From contig CAZGIC010000002.1 of NCBI GenBank assembly GCA_964526435.1, positions 1 to 64,000 on the forward strand: a stretch of 64,000 bases of DNA, written 5' to 3'. Each line of letters opens with the position of its first letter. The stretch's first letter is position 1. This document shows positions 16,427 through 26,632 of the stretch, piece after piece. The position numbers and the translations under genes were made by a program. A model generated the notes under the pieces. It saw only the letters and a program-made list of their open reading frames with translations. It searched no databases and was not told the DNA's origin. The DNA comes from Gallispira sp964526435 (GTDB lineage Bacteria > Bacillota > Clostridia > Lachnospirales > CAG-274).

Positions 16427-17344
16427 TTAAAAACATACCTTAGCCAGAGCATCTGCTATTACTTCTATGCTGTTTAAAGCCTCTTCATAAGTATTTGTCT
16501 GAGCCCCAAGTTCAATGAGCATACTTTTATCTTTCATATGCAGTGAATATCTGTAGGCATTTATGTATATTTTTCTTGTAATAGAAGAGTCAAATGATGT
16601 TACGGCACACTGCATTTGGAAACTTAAGGCAAGATTTGTCTTTAAATAAGGGTTTTCAAGTCCTTCTGTAGGCACAAGATTTCCATTGTCCCATTTTCTG
16701 CAGATTCCGTTAAAGAACATAATTTTAGCATAGGATTTGCCGTCTATTGTTGTAGCAAGGCGGAGATTTTCATTAACTCCGTCTCTGTGAAGGTCAATTA
16801 CAATTTGAATTGAAGGATTTTCTTTAATTATCTGAGTTATAACAGGCTCAGCTCTCTCATAGGCACCATCTCTCTGGAGTTTTCCGTCAACAACGTCAAA
16901 TTTGTCTGTAATATGCAGACATTCAATACCATATTTATCTTCAAGTATATTTTTAAGATATTCCCCTGCCCCTATTATGCCGTCACTGTCTCCTGTGCTG
17001 TCAGCGTATTTTTCACTTCCGTGGGTGTGGAATATGAGAACTTTCGGTCCGTTTCCATCTGTATTTATATGTAGATTTGCCTGTGACATTTCTTCTATAT
17101 TAAACAAGTCATCGGGCATACCTGTTTTCTTGTCTATTGAATAAAATGTCTTTTTTATTGTACTAATATCACTTAAGTCAATATTTTCTGTATAATTGTC
17201 TTTAACTTCATTTACCGTACCTATAAATACATTCCCCAGTTCATAAACTGATACATTTCCCAGAGTAAGTGAATTATGGCTGAATAAAAATAAAATAACT
17301 ATAAAAATTGTTGAAATTGTCAGAAAAAAGCCTGTCCTGCCCAT
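16427..17344 (-). CDS. spoIIP: Stage II sporulation protein P
   Basis: 305 aa with one N-terminal membrane helix (about residues 8-22) and an extracellular amidase/endopeptidase domain. Conserved features are VLIFHTHGSEKY, where the first His is a zinc ligand, the VIDLHRDG motif and the C-terminal MLIELGAQTNTYEEA. SpoIIP degrades peptidoglycan with SpoIID and SpoIIM to drive forespore engulfment. This gene is the strongest single sign in the window that the organism makes endospores. An AGGAGG site precedes the ATG. It is transcribed alone and convergent to the sRNA locus. Confidence 0.92.
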   Translation of the reverse strand: MGRTGFFLTISTIFIVILFLFSHNSLTLGNVSVYELGNVFIGTVNEVKDNYTENIDLSDISTIKKTFYSIDKKTGMPDDLFNIEEMSQANLHINTDGNGPKVLIFHTHGSEKYADSTGDSDGIIGAGEYLKNILEDKYGIECLHITDKFDVVDGKLQRDGAYERAEPVITQIIKENPSIQIVIDLHRDGVNENLRLATTIDGKSYAKIMFFNGICRKWDNGNLVPTEGLENPYLKTNLALSFQMQCAVTSFDSSITRKIYINAYRYSLHMKDKSMLIELGAQTNTYEEALNSIEVIADALAKVCF

Positions 17345-17739
17345 TAAAAACCTCCTTTAAAATATATTTTTATAGAAAAATATATTTAATTAATTTTTTT
17401 TGTTTAATATGTATATTTTATAGCCGTTTAATTGTAAATCATTGACAAAATTGACAAATTAACACTTTATTCATACTTATTTCATACATTTTTAACAATA
17501 AAAGAGTAAAATAAAATAGTATAGTGATAATAGGAAAGTTTTTCTAAATGGTAAATTGTATGTAATTTAAGTCAGATTTATTGACTCTGTTATACTTTTG
17601 GGTGTTTTTTATGCAGATCCCAAACACCTGCAACTTATTTTATGTGAAAATATTGCCCAATATATCATATTACTGTTATATTTAAAATTTGGTTTAAATA
17701 TTCTTATTATCAAAAATTTTTTAAGAAGGAGGATATATT
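17345..17739. other. 395-bp intergenic region upstream of the pectin locus
   Basis: Divergent promoter region of spoIIP and the first PL1 gene. It holds TTGACA hexamers near 17443 and 17453 without a clear -10. About 120 bases before the PL1 start there is an inverted repeat in which TTTGGG can pair with CCCAAA or GGTGTTT with AAACACC. The two pairings overlap, so it could be an alternative-fold leader or an operator. Confidence 0.45.
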
Positions 17740-20700
17740 ATGAAGAAAGGCTTAAAAAGAATTTTAAGCACAGTATTGGCTTCTGCTATGCTCTTTTCAA
17801 GTATGACAGTTGTTAATACAAGTTCTGTATTTGCAGCAGGTACAATAACTGCAGAAAGTGTAGGCTGGCATGAAACTGCATATACAGAGTGGCTTCCTGT
17901 GGAAGGAGCGGATTCATACGAAGCTTATGTTAAAAAGACATCAGACAGTGAGTATACTAAACTTGATGATGAACTTGTGCGTGAGTATGATACTTTTGTT
18001 CGTGCTGATGCTCTTGGTCTTGCCAAAGGTACATACAATATGAAAATTGTGGCACTTAACAGCTCCGGTGTTGAAATTGCCTCATATGAGTCAGGTGCAA
18101 TTACTGTTGACAATTATATAAGAGACGGTTTTGCCTTTTCCGATAACGGAAGCAGTTCCGGTGCTTATAATGACGACGGTACATTAAAGGATGAAGCGGT
18201 AGTAATTTATGTAACTGATGAAAATAAAGACACTATTACAATGGATATAACTACAAGTAATAAAGGAGCTACAACAGCCTGTACCGGTCTTGGAGAAATT
18301 ATAAAGGCTCTTGAAAAAGGTTATGAAACAACTCCATTGGATTTCAGATTTATTGGTCAGGTTTCATGTCCTGATTCAACACAGAGTTTGAATCAGCTCG
18401 ATGTTAAAAAGGCAGAATGTCCTATTACATTTGAAGGTGTGGGAAATGATGCTTTTGCTTTATTTGGATTTAACCTTGTGTCTGCAAATAATGTTGAAAT
18501 CAGAAATTTAGGTTTCAAGGATATGACAACAAAGGATGAAGACGGTGTAACAATAAAGAGCCAGAGTAAAAGAATCTGGGTTCACAACTGTGACTTCTTC
18601 TACGGCGGTCAGGGTAGTGACAGTGATCAGGCAAAGGGTGACGGTTCAGTTGACTTAAAGAACACATCAACAAAGATCACTATTTCTGATAACCATTACT
18701 GGGATTCAGGAAAAGTTAATCTTTGCGGTCTTAGTGAAAGTACAGATTATGAAATTTCATATGCAAGAAACTGGTTTGACCATTCAGACTCAAGACATCC
18801 AAGAGTAAGAACAGGTTCAATTCATGTATATAATAACTATTATGACGGTGTTTCTAAATATGGTGTAGGTGCTTGTACAGGTTCTTCAGTATTTGTAGAA
18901 GGCAACTACTTCAGAAACACATCTAAGCCTGTTATGAGTTCAAAACAGGGTACAGATGCTCAGGGCAGCGGTACTTTCTCAGGTGAAGCAGGCGGTATTA
19001 TAAAGATGTATGACAACATAATGACAGGTACATACACATTTATAGAAGCTAATAACGGTGACGGTACATATAATCAGGATTCAGACGGATACACTGTATC
19101 AAGCAGAGATGAAACAGTTCCATCAGGACTTACAACTGTTAAGGGCGATACTTCATACAACAACTTTGATACAGAAAGAGATCTTGGTGTAGACGCATCA
19201 GGTGTTCTGGCTGCATCAGACGTTCCAGCATATGTAACTGCAAATGCAGGACGTATTGACGGCGGTAACTTCATGTATATATTTGATGATGCAACTGAAG
19301 ATTCAAATTACGATGTTATAGATGAAATGACAGATGCACTTGCCGATTATACATATGGTGCAAATACTGCTTATGTAAGCAGTATGAGTGCAACAGGTAT
19401 AGACGACAATACTTTCTATACTGCAAGAGCAACAGCTTACGAAAAGCATACTACATTACCTACAGAAACAGAAACAGATGGCAACAGTGCAACAGGCGGC
19501 GGTTCAGTTTCTGGCAGTGCTGACCTTGTATTAAATTACAGTGATGTAAGCACAGGTACATATTCATCAACTGTTACAGACTTGGGAACAGACGGTGCAT
19601 TTGCAATTTATGCAACTTCTGGCAAGACTGTTACAGTAAGCTCTTCTAAGGGTATCCAGCTTGGCGGTGCCGGAAGTGTTACTGATATGTACAGACTTAT
19701 AAGTGTAACTGTAAGTGAAGCTGGTACAATTTATGTAACATCTTCATCAACAGGCAGTGATACAAGAACTCTTAATATTGCAGATGAAGAAGGAAATATA
19801 ATAGGTACAATCAGTACAGGTTCATCATCCGGTGTTGAACTTCCTTCAGCAGGAACATATTACATTTACTCAGCAGGTAGTGGTATAAACGTAACTAAGG
19901 TTTCAGTTTACTACAATGATGATTCAGATGATGATGATACAGAAACAACTACTTCTTCAGGATCTTCATCAGGCAGCGGAGATGCCACAACTTCAACCAC
20001 AACAGAAACAACAACTTCAACAACAACAGAAGCAACAACAGAAGCAACTACTTCTTCAGGTGCAGAATCATCTACAGAAGCAACAACAGAAACTACAACT
20101 GAAACAGTTACAGAAGCTCCTACTGAATCAACTACATCAACAGTTGTTGTTCCTGATGACGGATATGCAGCAGAAGGTACATATATGTTAGGTCAGAATG
20201 CATCAGGCGGAGACTTTAACATTACAACCAAGACTGCAACAGAAGGAAATGTATACTTCAAGATGAGTAATATTCAGTCTAATGCAGGAAGAATAAAGAC
20301 CGAAGAAGATGGATATTACATTTCATTTGAATTAGACAGAGATGCATATATCACTATTAATGTAACAAATCAGAGAGATCCGGCACAGATAAGAGAATAT
20401 GGCGAAACAACTATAGCTGGCATTTATCCGGCAAATGCTGTAACAACTTGTCTGATTCCTGCAGGAAGTTATGTTATAGAGTATTATGAAGATCCTAATT
20501 TGGATGAGGACAGCAGCAGCCAGGGAGTTACAGAAATTGCATCTATAGTGATTTCATACTCAGTAAGTTCTTCAGATGATGATTCATCTTCAACAACTAC
20601 AACAGAAACTACAACTGAAATAACTACAGAAACTACAACTGAAACCACAACTTCAGGTGATACAGGTTCAGGCAGTGATTCAGAAGATTATAAGATAATA

Positions 20701-21279
20701 ACTTCTGATACAGAATTATCAGCTGATAATTTTGATAATAATGAATACTTTGCTGCAAGTGATTCAACAAATGTATATAAGCATTCAACAAATGGTTGTA
20801 TTCGTTTAAAGTCTGCAGGAACAATAACATTTAAAATTGCTGCAGGAGCTACAGTTAAAATTACAGCTTCAGGAGCAAATGCAGATGACTCAACAAGAAC
20901 ACTTACTTTGAGTAATGATTCCGGATATAGCAATACAGTTACACTTAATAATAAGACAGATGGTGCTACAGAATCAACTTATGGTACAGATCTGGCAGCA
21001 GGTACATATACATTAAAGTCAAGCAATGATGTTGATATTACATCAATTAGTGTAACATTTACATCTGAATCTGAACCTACAGTTACAAAGGGTGATGCTA
21101 ACGGTGACGGTTCTGTTACAATAGATGATGTTAAGCACATATTAAACTATGTAGTTGGTCTTATCAGCTCAGTTGTAAATGAAGAAGCAGCTGATGTAAA
21201 TGAAGATGGTTCTGTAACTTCAAGAGATGCTTACATTATTCAGTATTTCATTAAAAATGAAACATGGAAAACAGCTTAA
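17740..21279 (+). CDS. Secreted PL1 pectate lyase with dockerin
   Basis: 1179 aa. Signal peptide 1-33, ending at VFA. An Ig/fibronectin-like start (~34-125) precedes the PL1 beta-helix (~150-550), which has WVHNCDFFYGGQG, the Ca-site DGSVDLKN and the catalytic RxPxxR motif (RHPRVR). Several small beta modules (~595-730, 803-945, 981-1110) follow, separated by Thr/Glu linkers (~730-800, 947-981). Residues 1115-1178 are a type I dockerin with two Ca-binding loops, GDANGDGSVTIDD and DVNEDGSVTSRD. The dockerin should dock it to a cohesin partner. It shares its signal-peptide style with the next gene. Confidence 0.9.
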   Translation: MKKGLKRILSTVLASAMLFSSMTVVNTSSVFAAGTITAESVGWHETAYTEWLPVEGADSYEAYVKKTSDSEYTKLDDELVREYDTFVRADALGLAKGTYNMKIVALNSSGVEIASYESGAITVDNYIRDGFAFSDNGSSSGAYNDDGTLKDEAVVIYVTDENKDTITMDITTSNKGATTACTGLGEIIKALEKGYETTPLDFRFIGQVSCPDSTQSLNQLDVKKAECPITFEGVGNDAFALFGFNLVSANNVEIRNLGFKDMTTKDEDGVTIKSQSKRIWVHNCDFFYGGQGSDSDQAKGDGSVDLKNTSTKITISDNHYWDSGKVNLCGLSESTDYEISYARNWFDHSDSRHPRVRTGSIHVYNNYYDGVSKYGVGACTGSSVFVEGNYFRNTSKPVMSSKQGTDAQGSGTFSGEAGGIIKMYDNIMTGTYTFIEANNGDGTYNQDSDGYTVSSRDETVPSGLTTVKGDTSYNNFDTERDLGVDASGVLAASDVPAYVTANAGRIDGGNFMYIFDDATEDSNYDVIDEMTDALADYTYGANTAYVSSMSATGIDDNTFYTARATAYEKHTTLPTETETDGNSATGGGSVSGSADLVLNYSDVSTGTYSSTVTDLGTDGAFAIYATSGKTVTVSSSKGIQLGGAGSVTDMYRLISVTVSEAGTIYVTSSSTGSDTRTLNIADEEGNIIGTISTGSSSGVELPSAGTYYIYSAGSGINVTKVSVYYNDDSDDDDTETTTSSGSSSGSGDATTSTTTETTTSTTTEATTEATTSSGAESSTEATTETTTETVTEAPTESTTSTVVVPDDGYAAEGTYMLGQNASGGDFNITTKTATEGNVYFKMSNIQSNAGRIKTEEDGYYISFELDRDAYITINVTNQRDPAQIREYGETTIAGIYPANAVTTCLIPAGSYVIEYYEDPNLDEDSSSQGVTEIASIVISYSVSSSDDDSSSTTTTETTTEITTETTTETTTSGDTGSGSDSEDYKIITSDTELSADNFDNNEYFAASDSTNVYKHSTNGCIRLKSAGTITFKIAAGATVKITASGANADDSTRTLTLSNDSGYSNTVTLNNKTDGATESTYGTDLAAGTYTLKSSNDVDITSISVTFTSESEPTVTKGDANGDGSVTIDDVKHILNYVVGLISSVVNEEAADVNEDGSVTSRDAYIIQYFIKNETWKTA
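19936..20143 (+). repeat. Thr/Glu-rich linker repeat
   Basis: ACA/GAA-rich degenerate repeats encoding TTTETTT-type linker. Similar tracts occur at 1-360, 20584-20655, 23942-24030, 25260-25330 and 60955-61060. Confidence 0.85.
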
Positions 21280-21313
21280 CTAAAATTTAGTTTAATTGGT
21301 TTTTATAAATATC

Positions 21314-21333
21314 CCCTGCCCCGGCAGGGGAAT
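21314..21333 (+). terminator. GC-rich intercistronic hairpin between the two PL1 genes
   Basis: TCCCCTGCC pairs with GGCAGGGGA in an otherwise AT-rich gap. No T run follows, so it may be a partial terminator or an RNA-stability element rather than a full stop. Confidence 0.5.
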
Positions 21334-21369
21334 GGCTGAAATGTCAAATAATAAAGGAGGATATAAAAC

Positions 21370-24300
21370 ATGAAAAAGTGTTTTAAAAAAGCTCTAAGCG
21401 GTGTATTAGCCTCTGCTATGCTTTTTTCGTCAATTGCTTTTGCACCTGTAAGTGCGTTTGCGGCAGGTTCAATTAGTGCTGGCGGATGGTTTGAGTCTAT
21501 TTATGCCGAGATTTCCGGAATTAATGCAAGCGATGTAACATCAGTATCTTGCACAGGTAATACAAATCTTGATCTTACTTCCTATGATATACAATATCTT
21601 GTAAGAGATAAAGATGGAAAAGTAAGAATTGATGTTCCGGGACTTAATGCCGGAGATAATTACACAATAACCGTTACAACATCAGATGGTCAGACTTATA
21701 AACAAAGCGGAATTACTGTTTATGAATATGACAGAGCTGGTTATGCTCATTACGATGCAGATAAGGATGGTGGTTCTTCAGCAGAAGGTATAGGTGGTTA
21801 TAAAGATAACGGTGAATTAAAGGATAATGCAGTTGTTGTTTATGTAACTGAAGAAAATAAAAATACAGTTCAGATACCCGGTTTTGAAGGTGATGGGTAC
21901 CCAATAGGTATCGGTAATATCCTTAATGAAAAATCAACAGATGAGGGTGGTACAGGCGATGGTACAGGCAGAGTTTCAATGCTTGACTACCTTCGTCAAA
22001 ATAACATTCCTCTTGTTGTAAGATTTGTAGGTACAGTTACAGGCGGTACAGAGGATACAAATGATACTCCGCCTGATGAAAATATTTTAGGTCTTACAGA
22101 GTATGACGGTACAGGTAACGGCGGTACTGAAGGCGACAATGGTATGATGGCAAGAATGTATAAGGGCAGCAATATTACCATTGAAGGTATCGGTACTGAT
22201 GCTGTTATTGACGGCTGGGGATTCCAGGTAATAGCTCAGACTAATTATAACTGTGAAGGTTTTGAATTCAGAAATCTTCACTTTGTAGATACACCTGAAG
22301 ATGCTATAGGTCTTGAAGGTACAAGTTCTTCATCATCAAGTGCACCTACTACCGGAAAAGATTTTATTACATCACCTATTAAGTTTACATGGGTACACAA
22401 CAATACCTTTGAAACGGGTTATTGTAGAAATCCTGCAGAGTCAGACAAGGCTGAAGGTGACGGTTCTGTAGACTTTAAGCGTGGATATGGTTATACAAAT
22501 TCTTATAATCACTACAGAACAAACCATAAGACAAACCTTATAGGTTCAAGTGATACAAGTATTCAGTATGATGTAACATTCCATCATAATTATTATGAGG
22601 GCGTATGGTCAAGACAGCCTCTTGCAAGACAGGCTAATATACATATTTACAACTCATACTTCTTAAATGGAGAAAATACTTCTTACATTATTTCTGCAAG
22701 AGCACATACTTATATCTTCTCAGAAGCTAATTTCTATGATGGATGCAAGAACCCTGTTAAAGAAACAAGAGGGGATTCAATTGTAAAGTCATTAAATGAT
22801 AACTTTGCAGGCTGTACAGGAAATAATTTGGCAACTATTGTAAGCAGTAAGGAAGAAGATGTTTCTTCAGGCAGCTCTAACCCATATGCTAACTTTGAAA
22901 ACAGCAGTGATATGTATGAATACACTGTAACAGATGCTGCACAGGCAAAGGCTGACTGTCTTGCAAAGGCGGGTATTATGAAGGAAGCTTCAGAAATCAA
23001 TATGAATCCTGTACCAACATCTGTTATAGAGCAATATCCTGAAGAAATCCTTTCTCTTCCGTTTGAAGTAGACTTTACTGACAGTGATGTTGTTAATTCA
23101 CTTACACAGAACGTGGTAAACGATTATTACGGAGCATTAATTACTCCAACATCTAAGCTTTCAACAAGTACAGGTATGAAGGCAAGAGATAATGCTATTG
23201 TATTTACTGTTAACACAGATGTTGATGTAACTGTAACAATTGGTTCAAAGAGCAGCTATGGTCTTGATATTATAAATGAAGTAGGTATTGCAGTATACCA
23301 TGGTGACAGTGGTACAGTAACCACAACTCTTGAACCGGGTACATATATTATACGTTCAGGTAATGTTGAAAAGGATGTTTATATTGAATATGTTAAGATA
23401 GCTCAGCATGATCCTAACGGTACAACTGTAGAAGTATCTACACAGCCTACTACTGCTTCAACAGAAACCACAACAAATGGTGATGGAGATACAGAAACTA
23501 CAACAAATGATTCATCAGGTTCAGACTCAGGTTCAGGAACAGTTACTGACGAAGGTTACATGATGCATGAAGATGGTTATGATAATGTTTTAGAGGTTGA
23601 TGTGCCGGCATCTAATCCGTCTATGTATGAATTCGTAGGTTCATATAAGAATGTATCAGCTACATATGGTAATATTACTTATGACAGAGGATATAAGATA
23701 GAGTCCAAGACATCTCTTTATATTGACGCACCTTGTGACGGTACTTTACAGCTTGTAACAGGAAATGCCTCAACCCTTAAGTTGGATGGTGTTGAATTCA
23801 ATTTAACAAGTGGAGACGGTTTAACATTAACTGAAATATCTCTTACAGCAGGTGAGCATGAAATTACAAGAGGAGATAAGGAATGTTGGATTTACCTTTT
23901 AAATTTCATTCCTGATGATTCAGGAGATGATGATACAGATGATTCATCTTCAACTACAACAACAGAAACAACTACAGAAACAACTACTGAAACAACAACT
24001 GAAACTCCTACAGAAGGAACAACAACAGCTCCTGTAGAAGGTGTTAATGTTTCAGTTGGCGATGTAAGTGTTAAGGTTGGCGAAACTGTTACAGTTCCTG
24101 TATATGTAACAGGTATGGATACAATTGGAAACTTTGCTTTTGAATTAGCTTATGATGATACTAAGTTAACATTTGTAGAAGTTACTAACGGCAATATGAT
24201 CAGTGGTGACACATTAACTTATAATGAGTCAGATGGAGTAATTTCTGTAGCAGGTACAAATACAGATGCTCTTGGAAACGGCGATGTATTATTCTATGTA

Positions 24301-25731
24301 ACATTCAAGGGACTTGCTGATGGTTCATCAACTATTACATTAACAGTTAATGAATTAGGTACAAATGATTCAACAGAAGTTGATTATACTGTAGAAAACG
24401 GTTCTGTAACTGTTGCTACAGACAGCTCATCTACTACACCTTCAACAGGTGTTAAGGGCGATGTAAACAAGGACGGTGTAGCTGATGCTGAAGATGCAGC
24501 TATTGTACTTAAGATAGCTTCAGGTATTATTACTGAAGCTGAAGCAGCAGCAAAGGATTATGACCTTGATGCAGCTGACTATGATGAAGATGGAGAAATT
24601 ACCGTTCTTGATGCAGTAGCTATTTTAAGAGGTTCACAGGATTCAGGAGAAACTACTGATGTAAGTTACTATGACTTTGAGGATAGTCCTTCTGTAACTC
24701 TTAATGGAACAAGCGGTATTACTTATACTGTAAGTACTTCAAATGATTCAACATCTGATGGAAATACTGCAACAGCTTCAATTGTGGATTATAATGAAAG
24801 CAAAGCTCTTTACCTTAATGATCAATCAGAAACAGATACTGTTAAAGTAACTCTTCCTTTAACTGAAAAGAGTTCAGGTACAGTTACTTATACTATCGAC
24901 ATTACTCCTACAACAAATTCAGGAAGCTGGACATTAGTACAGCTGAACGGAGTAAAAGCTGATGGTACAACTGGTGAGGTTCTTGGTATAAGAACAGATA
25001 GTGACAAAGGATATGGCTTAAGAGTAAATGGTGGAAGCTCAGTTACTTCATCAGATGTATCAATAGCTGCAGATACAACTGCAACAATTACTATAGTTGT
25101 TGACTTTGACAATGACACGGCAACATTAAGTGTTAACGAAAGTGCTCCTGTTACAGTAACAGGTGTAGATGCTCAGTCAATTACATCAATGTCATTCCAG
25201 ACAGCTACAGGTGCCAGAAGTCTTTATGTTGATAATGCAGGCATTATTGCTGAAAGTACTTCAGAGGTAACTACTACTGAAACAACAACTACTACTACAG
25301 AAGAAGATACTGAAACAACTACTGATTCAGCTGTAGAACAAGTTAGTTCATGGACAGCTGGAGATAGCGATACTAGTTTTGTAAATGTAGGTTCAGCTAC
25401 AGTTAGCAATAATTCTCGTAAAGTTTTCCAGACAGAAAATGGTGGTATATTTGAAAAAGTTGTTACTATAAGTAAGGGTGGTAGTTTTACAATTACACCT
25501 GGAAAGGCAGGCACATTAAAGGTTTATGTTGCAACTAATGATTCATCAGCTAAGGGTACTTTGGAGCCAACATGGACAGATGAAACAGTTGCCGGCACTT
25601 ACAGCTTACCTGGACGAGAGGATACAGATGCAGAGCCTTTTACAATAACAGTAGATGAAGCACATGCAAATGATACGCTTACATTTAATACAAGTCGTGA
25701 AATTCTGTTATTTAAGGCTGAAATTGAATAA
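21370..25731 (+). CDS. Secreted PL1 pectate lyase carrying both a cohesin and a dockerin
   Basis: 1453 aa. Signal peptide 1-34. The PL1 beta-helix lies within ~150-560, with FTWVHNNTFETG, the Ca-site GDGSVDFKR and the RxPxxR motif RQPLAR. Beta modules and a Thr/Glu linker (~858-888) come next. Residues ~890-1017 are a cohesin (VNVSVGDVSVKVGETVTVPV...FAFELAYDDTKLTF). Residues ~1028-1096 are a dockerin (GDVNKDGVADAEDA, DYDEDGEITVLDA). A concanavalin-like module and a last beta module close the protein. Having both docking partners on one enzyme would let it both recruit and be recruited. An AGGAGG site precedes the ATG. Confidence 0.88.
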   Translation: MKKCFKKALSGVLASAMLFSSIAFAPVSAFAAGSISAGGWFESIYAEISGINASDVTSVSCTGNTNLDLTSYDIQYLVRDKDGKVRIDVPGLNAGDNYTITVTTSDGQTYKQSGITVYEYDRAGYAHYDADKDGGSSAEGIGGYKDNGELKDNAVVVYVTEENKNTVQIPGFEGDGYPIGIGNILNEKSTDEGGTGDGTGRVSMLDYLRQNNIPLVVRFVGTVTGGTEDTNDTPPDENILGLTEYDGTGNGGTEGDNGMMARMYKGSNITIEGIGTDAVIDGWGFQVIAQTNYNCEGFEFRNLHFVDTPEDAIGLEGTSSSSSSAPTTGKDFITSPIKFTWVHNNTFETGYCRNPAESDKAEGDGSVDFKRGYGYTNSYNHYRTNHKTNLIGSSDTSIQYDVTFHHNYYEGVWSRQPLARQANIHIYNSYFLNGENTSYIISARAHTYIFSEANFYDGCKNPVKETRGDSIVKSLNDNFAGCTGNNLATIVSSKEEDVSSGSSNPYANFENSSDMYEYTVTDAAQAKADCLAKAGIMKEASEINMNPVPTSVIEQYPEEILSLPFEVDFTDSDVVNSLTQNVVNDYYGALITPTSKLSTSTGMKARDNAIVFTVNTDVDVTVTIGSKSSYGLDIINEVGIAVYHGDSGTVTTTLEPGTYIIRSGNVEKDVYIEYVKIAQHDPNGTTVEVSTQPTTASTETTTNGDGDTETTTNDSSGSDSGSGTVTDEGYMMHEDGYDNVLEVDVPASNPSMYEFVGSYKNVSATYGNITYDRGYKIESKTSLYIDAPCDGTLQLVTGNASTLKLDGVEFNLTSGDGLTLTEISLTAGEHEITRGDKECWIYLLNFIPDDSGDDDTDDSSSTTTTETTTETTTETTTETPTEGTTTAPVEGVNVSVGDVSVKVGETVTVPVYVTGMDTIGNFAFELAYDDTKLTFVEVTNGNMISGDTLTYNESDGVISVAGTNTDALGNGDVLFYVTFKGLADGSSTITLTVNELGTNDSTEVDYTVENGSVTVATDSSSTTPSTGVKGDVNKDGVADAEDAAIVLKIASGIITEAEAAAKDYDLDAADYDEDGEITVLDAVAILRGSQDSGETTDVSYYDFEDSPSVTLNGTSGITYTVSTSNDSTSDGNTATASIVDYNESKALYLNDQSETDTVKVTLPLTEKSSGTVTYTIDITPTTNSGSWTLVQLNGVKADGTTGEVLGIRTDSDKGYGLRVNGGSSVTSSDVSIAADTTATITIVVDFDNDTATLSVNESAPVTVTGVDAQSITSMSFQTATGARSLYVDNAGIIAESTSEVTTTETTTTTTEEDTETTTDSAVEQVSSWTAGDSDTSFVNVGSATVSNNSRKVFQTENGGIFEKVVTISKGGSFTITPGKAGTLKVYVATNDSSAKGTLEPTWTDETVAGTYSLPGREDTDAEPFTITVDEAHANDTLTFNTSREILLFKAEIE

Positions 25732-25744
25732 TTAATAAGGAAAA

Positions 25745-25778
25745 GTGTAAAATGTAGTAATCTTACTACATTTTACAC
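25745..25778 (+). terminator. Long perfect hairpin after the second PL1 gene
   Basis: Perfect 16-bp inverted repeat (25745-25760 with 25763-25778) just after the stop codon and before the next promoter. There is no T run, but its position suggests transcription termination or 3' end protection. Confidence 0.6.
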
Positions 25779-25780
25779 CC

Positions 25781-25809
25781 TTGCAATTATTATGATTTTA
25801 TTATATAAT
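25781..25809 (+). promoter_or_regulatory. Promoter for the cohesin genes
   Basis: TTGCAA (25781-25786), 17-base spacer, consensus TATAAT (25804-25809), 42 bases before the ATG at 25851. Confidence 0.7.
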
Positions 25810-25850
25810 TAATTTATATAGTAAAATAAATTACGAAGGGGGATTATAAA

Positions 25851-26606
25851 ATGAAGAAGTTATTCGGCACACTTGTTGCTGTAGGTGCTATGGCTCTTAT
25901 GGCTGTGGGTGTACAAGCCGCTACATATTCAGCAACTGCAGGGGCAACTCCGGGAGAGGATGGTTATGCGGTTGTTGATGTACTTGTAACTCCTGGTGAG
26001 GATGGAACTGAATCAGTAAATGGCTATGTTATGACTTTTACATATGATTCAAGCAAGGTTACACCGGCTGTTGTCGGAACTGATGCAATAGATGAAGATT
26101 GCTATGCCACTGTCGGAGAAGAATTTACAAATGGTGTTTTAGTAGCAGGTGATGCTACTACTGATGAAAGTAGTACTACCAAAACATTAGCTGTTGCATG
26201 GGCAGGAGCTGATGCAGTTACAGTAAGCGAAGAAACTGCAATGGCATCTGTTGAATTTAAAGTTGTTGATGGTGCTACAGGTACAGCTGATATTCAGGTG
26301 GCTGTTGTAGCATTGACTAACGGTGGAGAGAAAATTGCTGATTCAAGTTCATATAGTGTAGCTTCTGGTACAATTACTCTTGATACTGAGGAAATTTTAT
26401 ATGGTGATATCAATGGGGATAAAGCTATAGATTCATATGATGCAAGTTTGGCTTTACGTCACTACTCAACATCATTCTTGACTGATGATGAAATAGAAAT
26501 TGGTGATGTTAATGATGATGGGGTTGTGGATTCATATGATGCTAGTTTAATTTTACAGCGTTACTCTGATGAATCTGTCATATTCCCAGTAGAGCAAAAT
26601 AAGTAA
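25851..26606 (+). CDS. Secreted cohesin-dockerin protein (small scaffold or adaptor)
   Basis: 251 aa. Signal peptide 1-23, cohesin-like beta-sandwich ~24-180 (GYVMTFTYDSSKVTP is the usual strand), and a dockerin at ~182-245 with paired loops GDINGDKAIDSYDASLALRHY and GDVNDDGVVDSYDASLILQRY. The two dockerin halves are nearly symmetric, as in true type I dockerins. No catalytic domain is present, so it looks like an adaptor that links dockerin enzymes to another cohesin. Its ribosome binding site is AGGGGGA (25837-25843). Confidence 0.85.
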   Translation: MKKLFGTLVAVGAMALMAVGVQAATYSATAGATPGEDGYAVVDVLVTPGEDGTESVNGYVMTFTYDSSKVTPAVVGTDAIDEDCYATVGEEFTNGVLVAGDATTDESSTTKTLAVAWAGADAVTVSEETAMASVEFKVVDGATGTADIQVAVVALTNGGEKIADSSSYSVASGTITLDTEEILYGDINGDKAIDSYDASLALRHYSTSFLTDDEIEIGDVNDDGVVDSYDASLILQRYSDESVIFPVEQNK

Positions 26607-26632
26607 ATATTATAGAGAAAGAGGGTTTAAGA

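Noticed and set aside
19916..20191. Gln-rich 91-codon ORF inside the first PL1 lyase
   Set aside because: It is an out-of-frame reading of the Thr/Glu linker (ACA/GAA repeats read as CAG/CAA).
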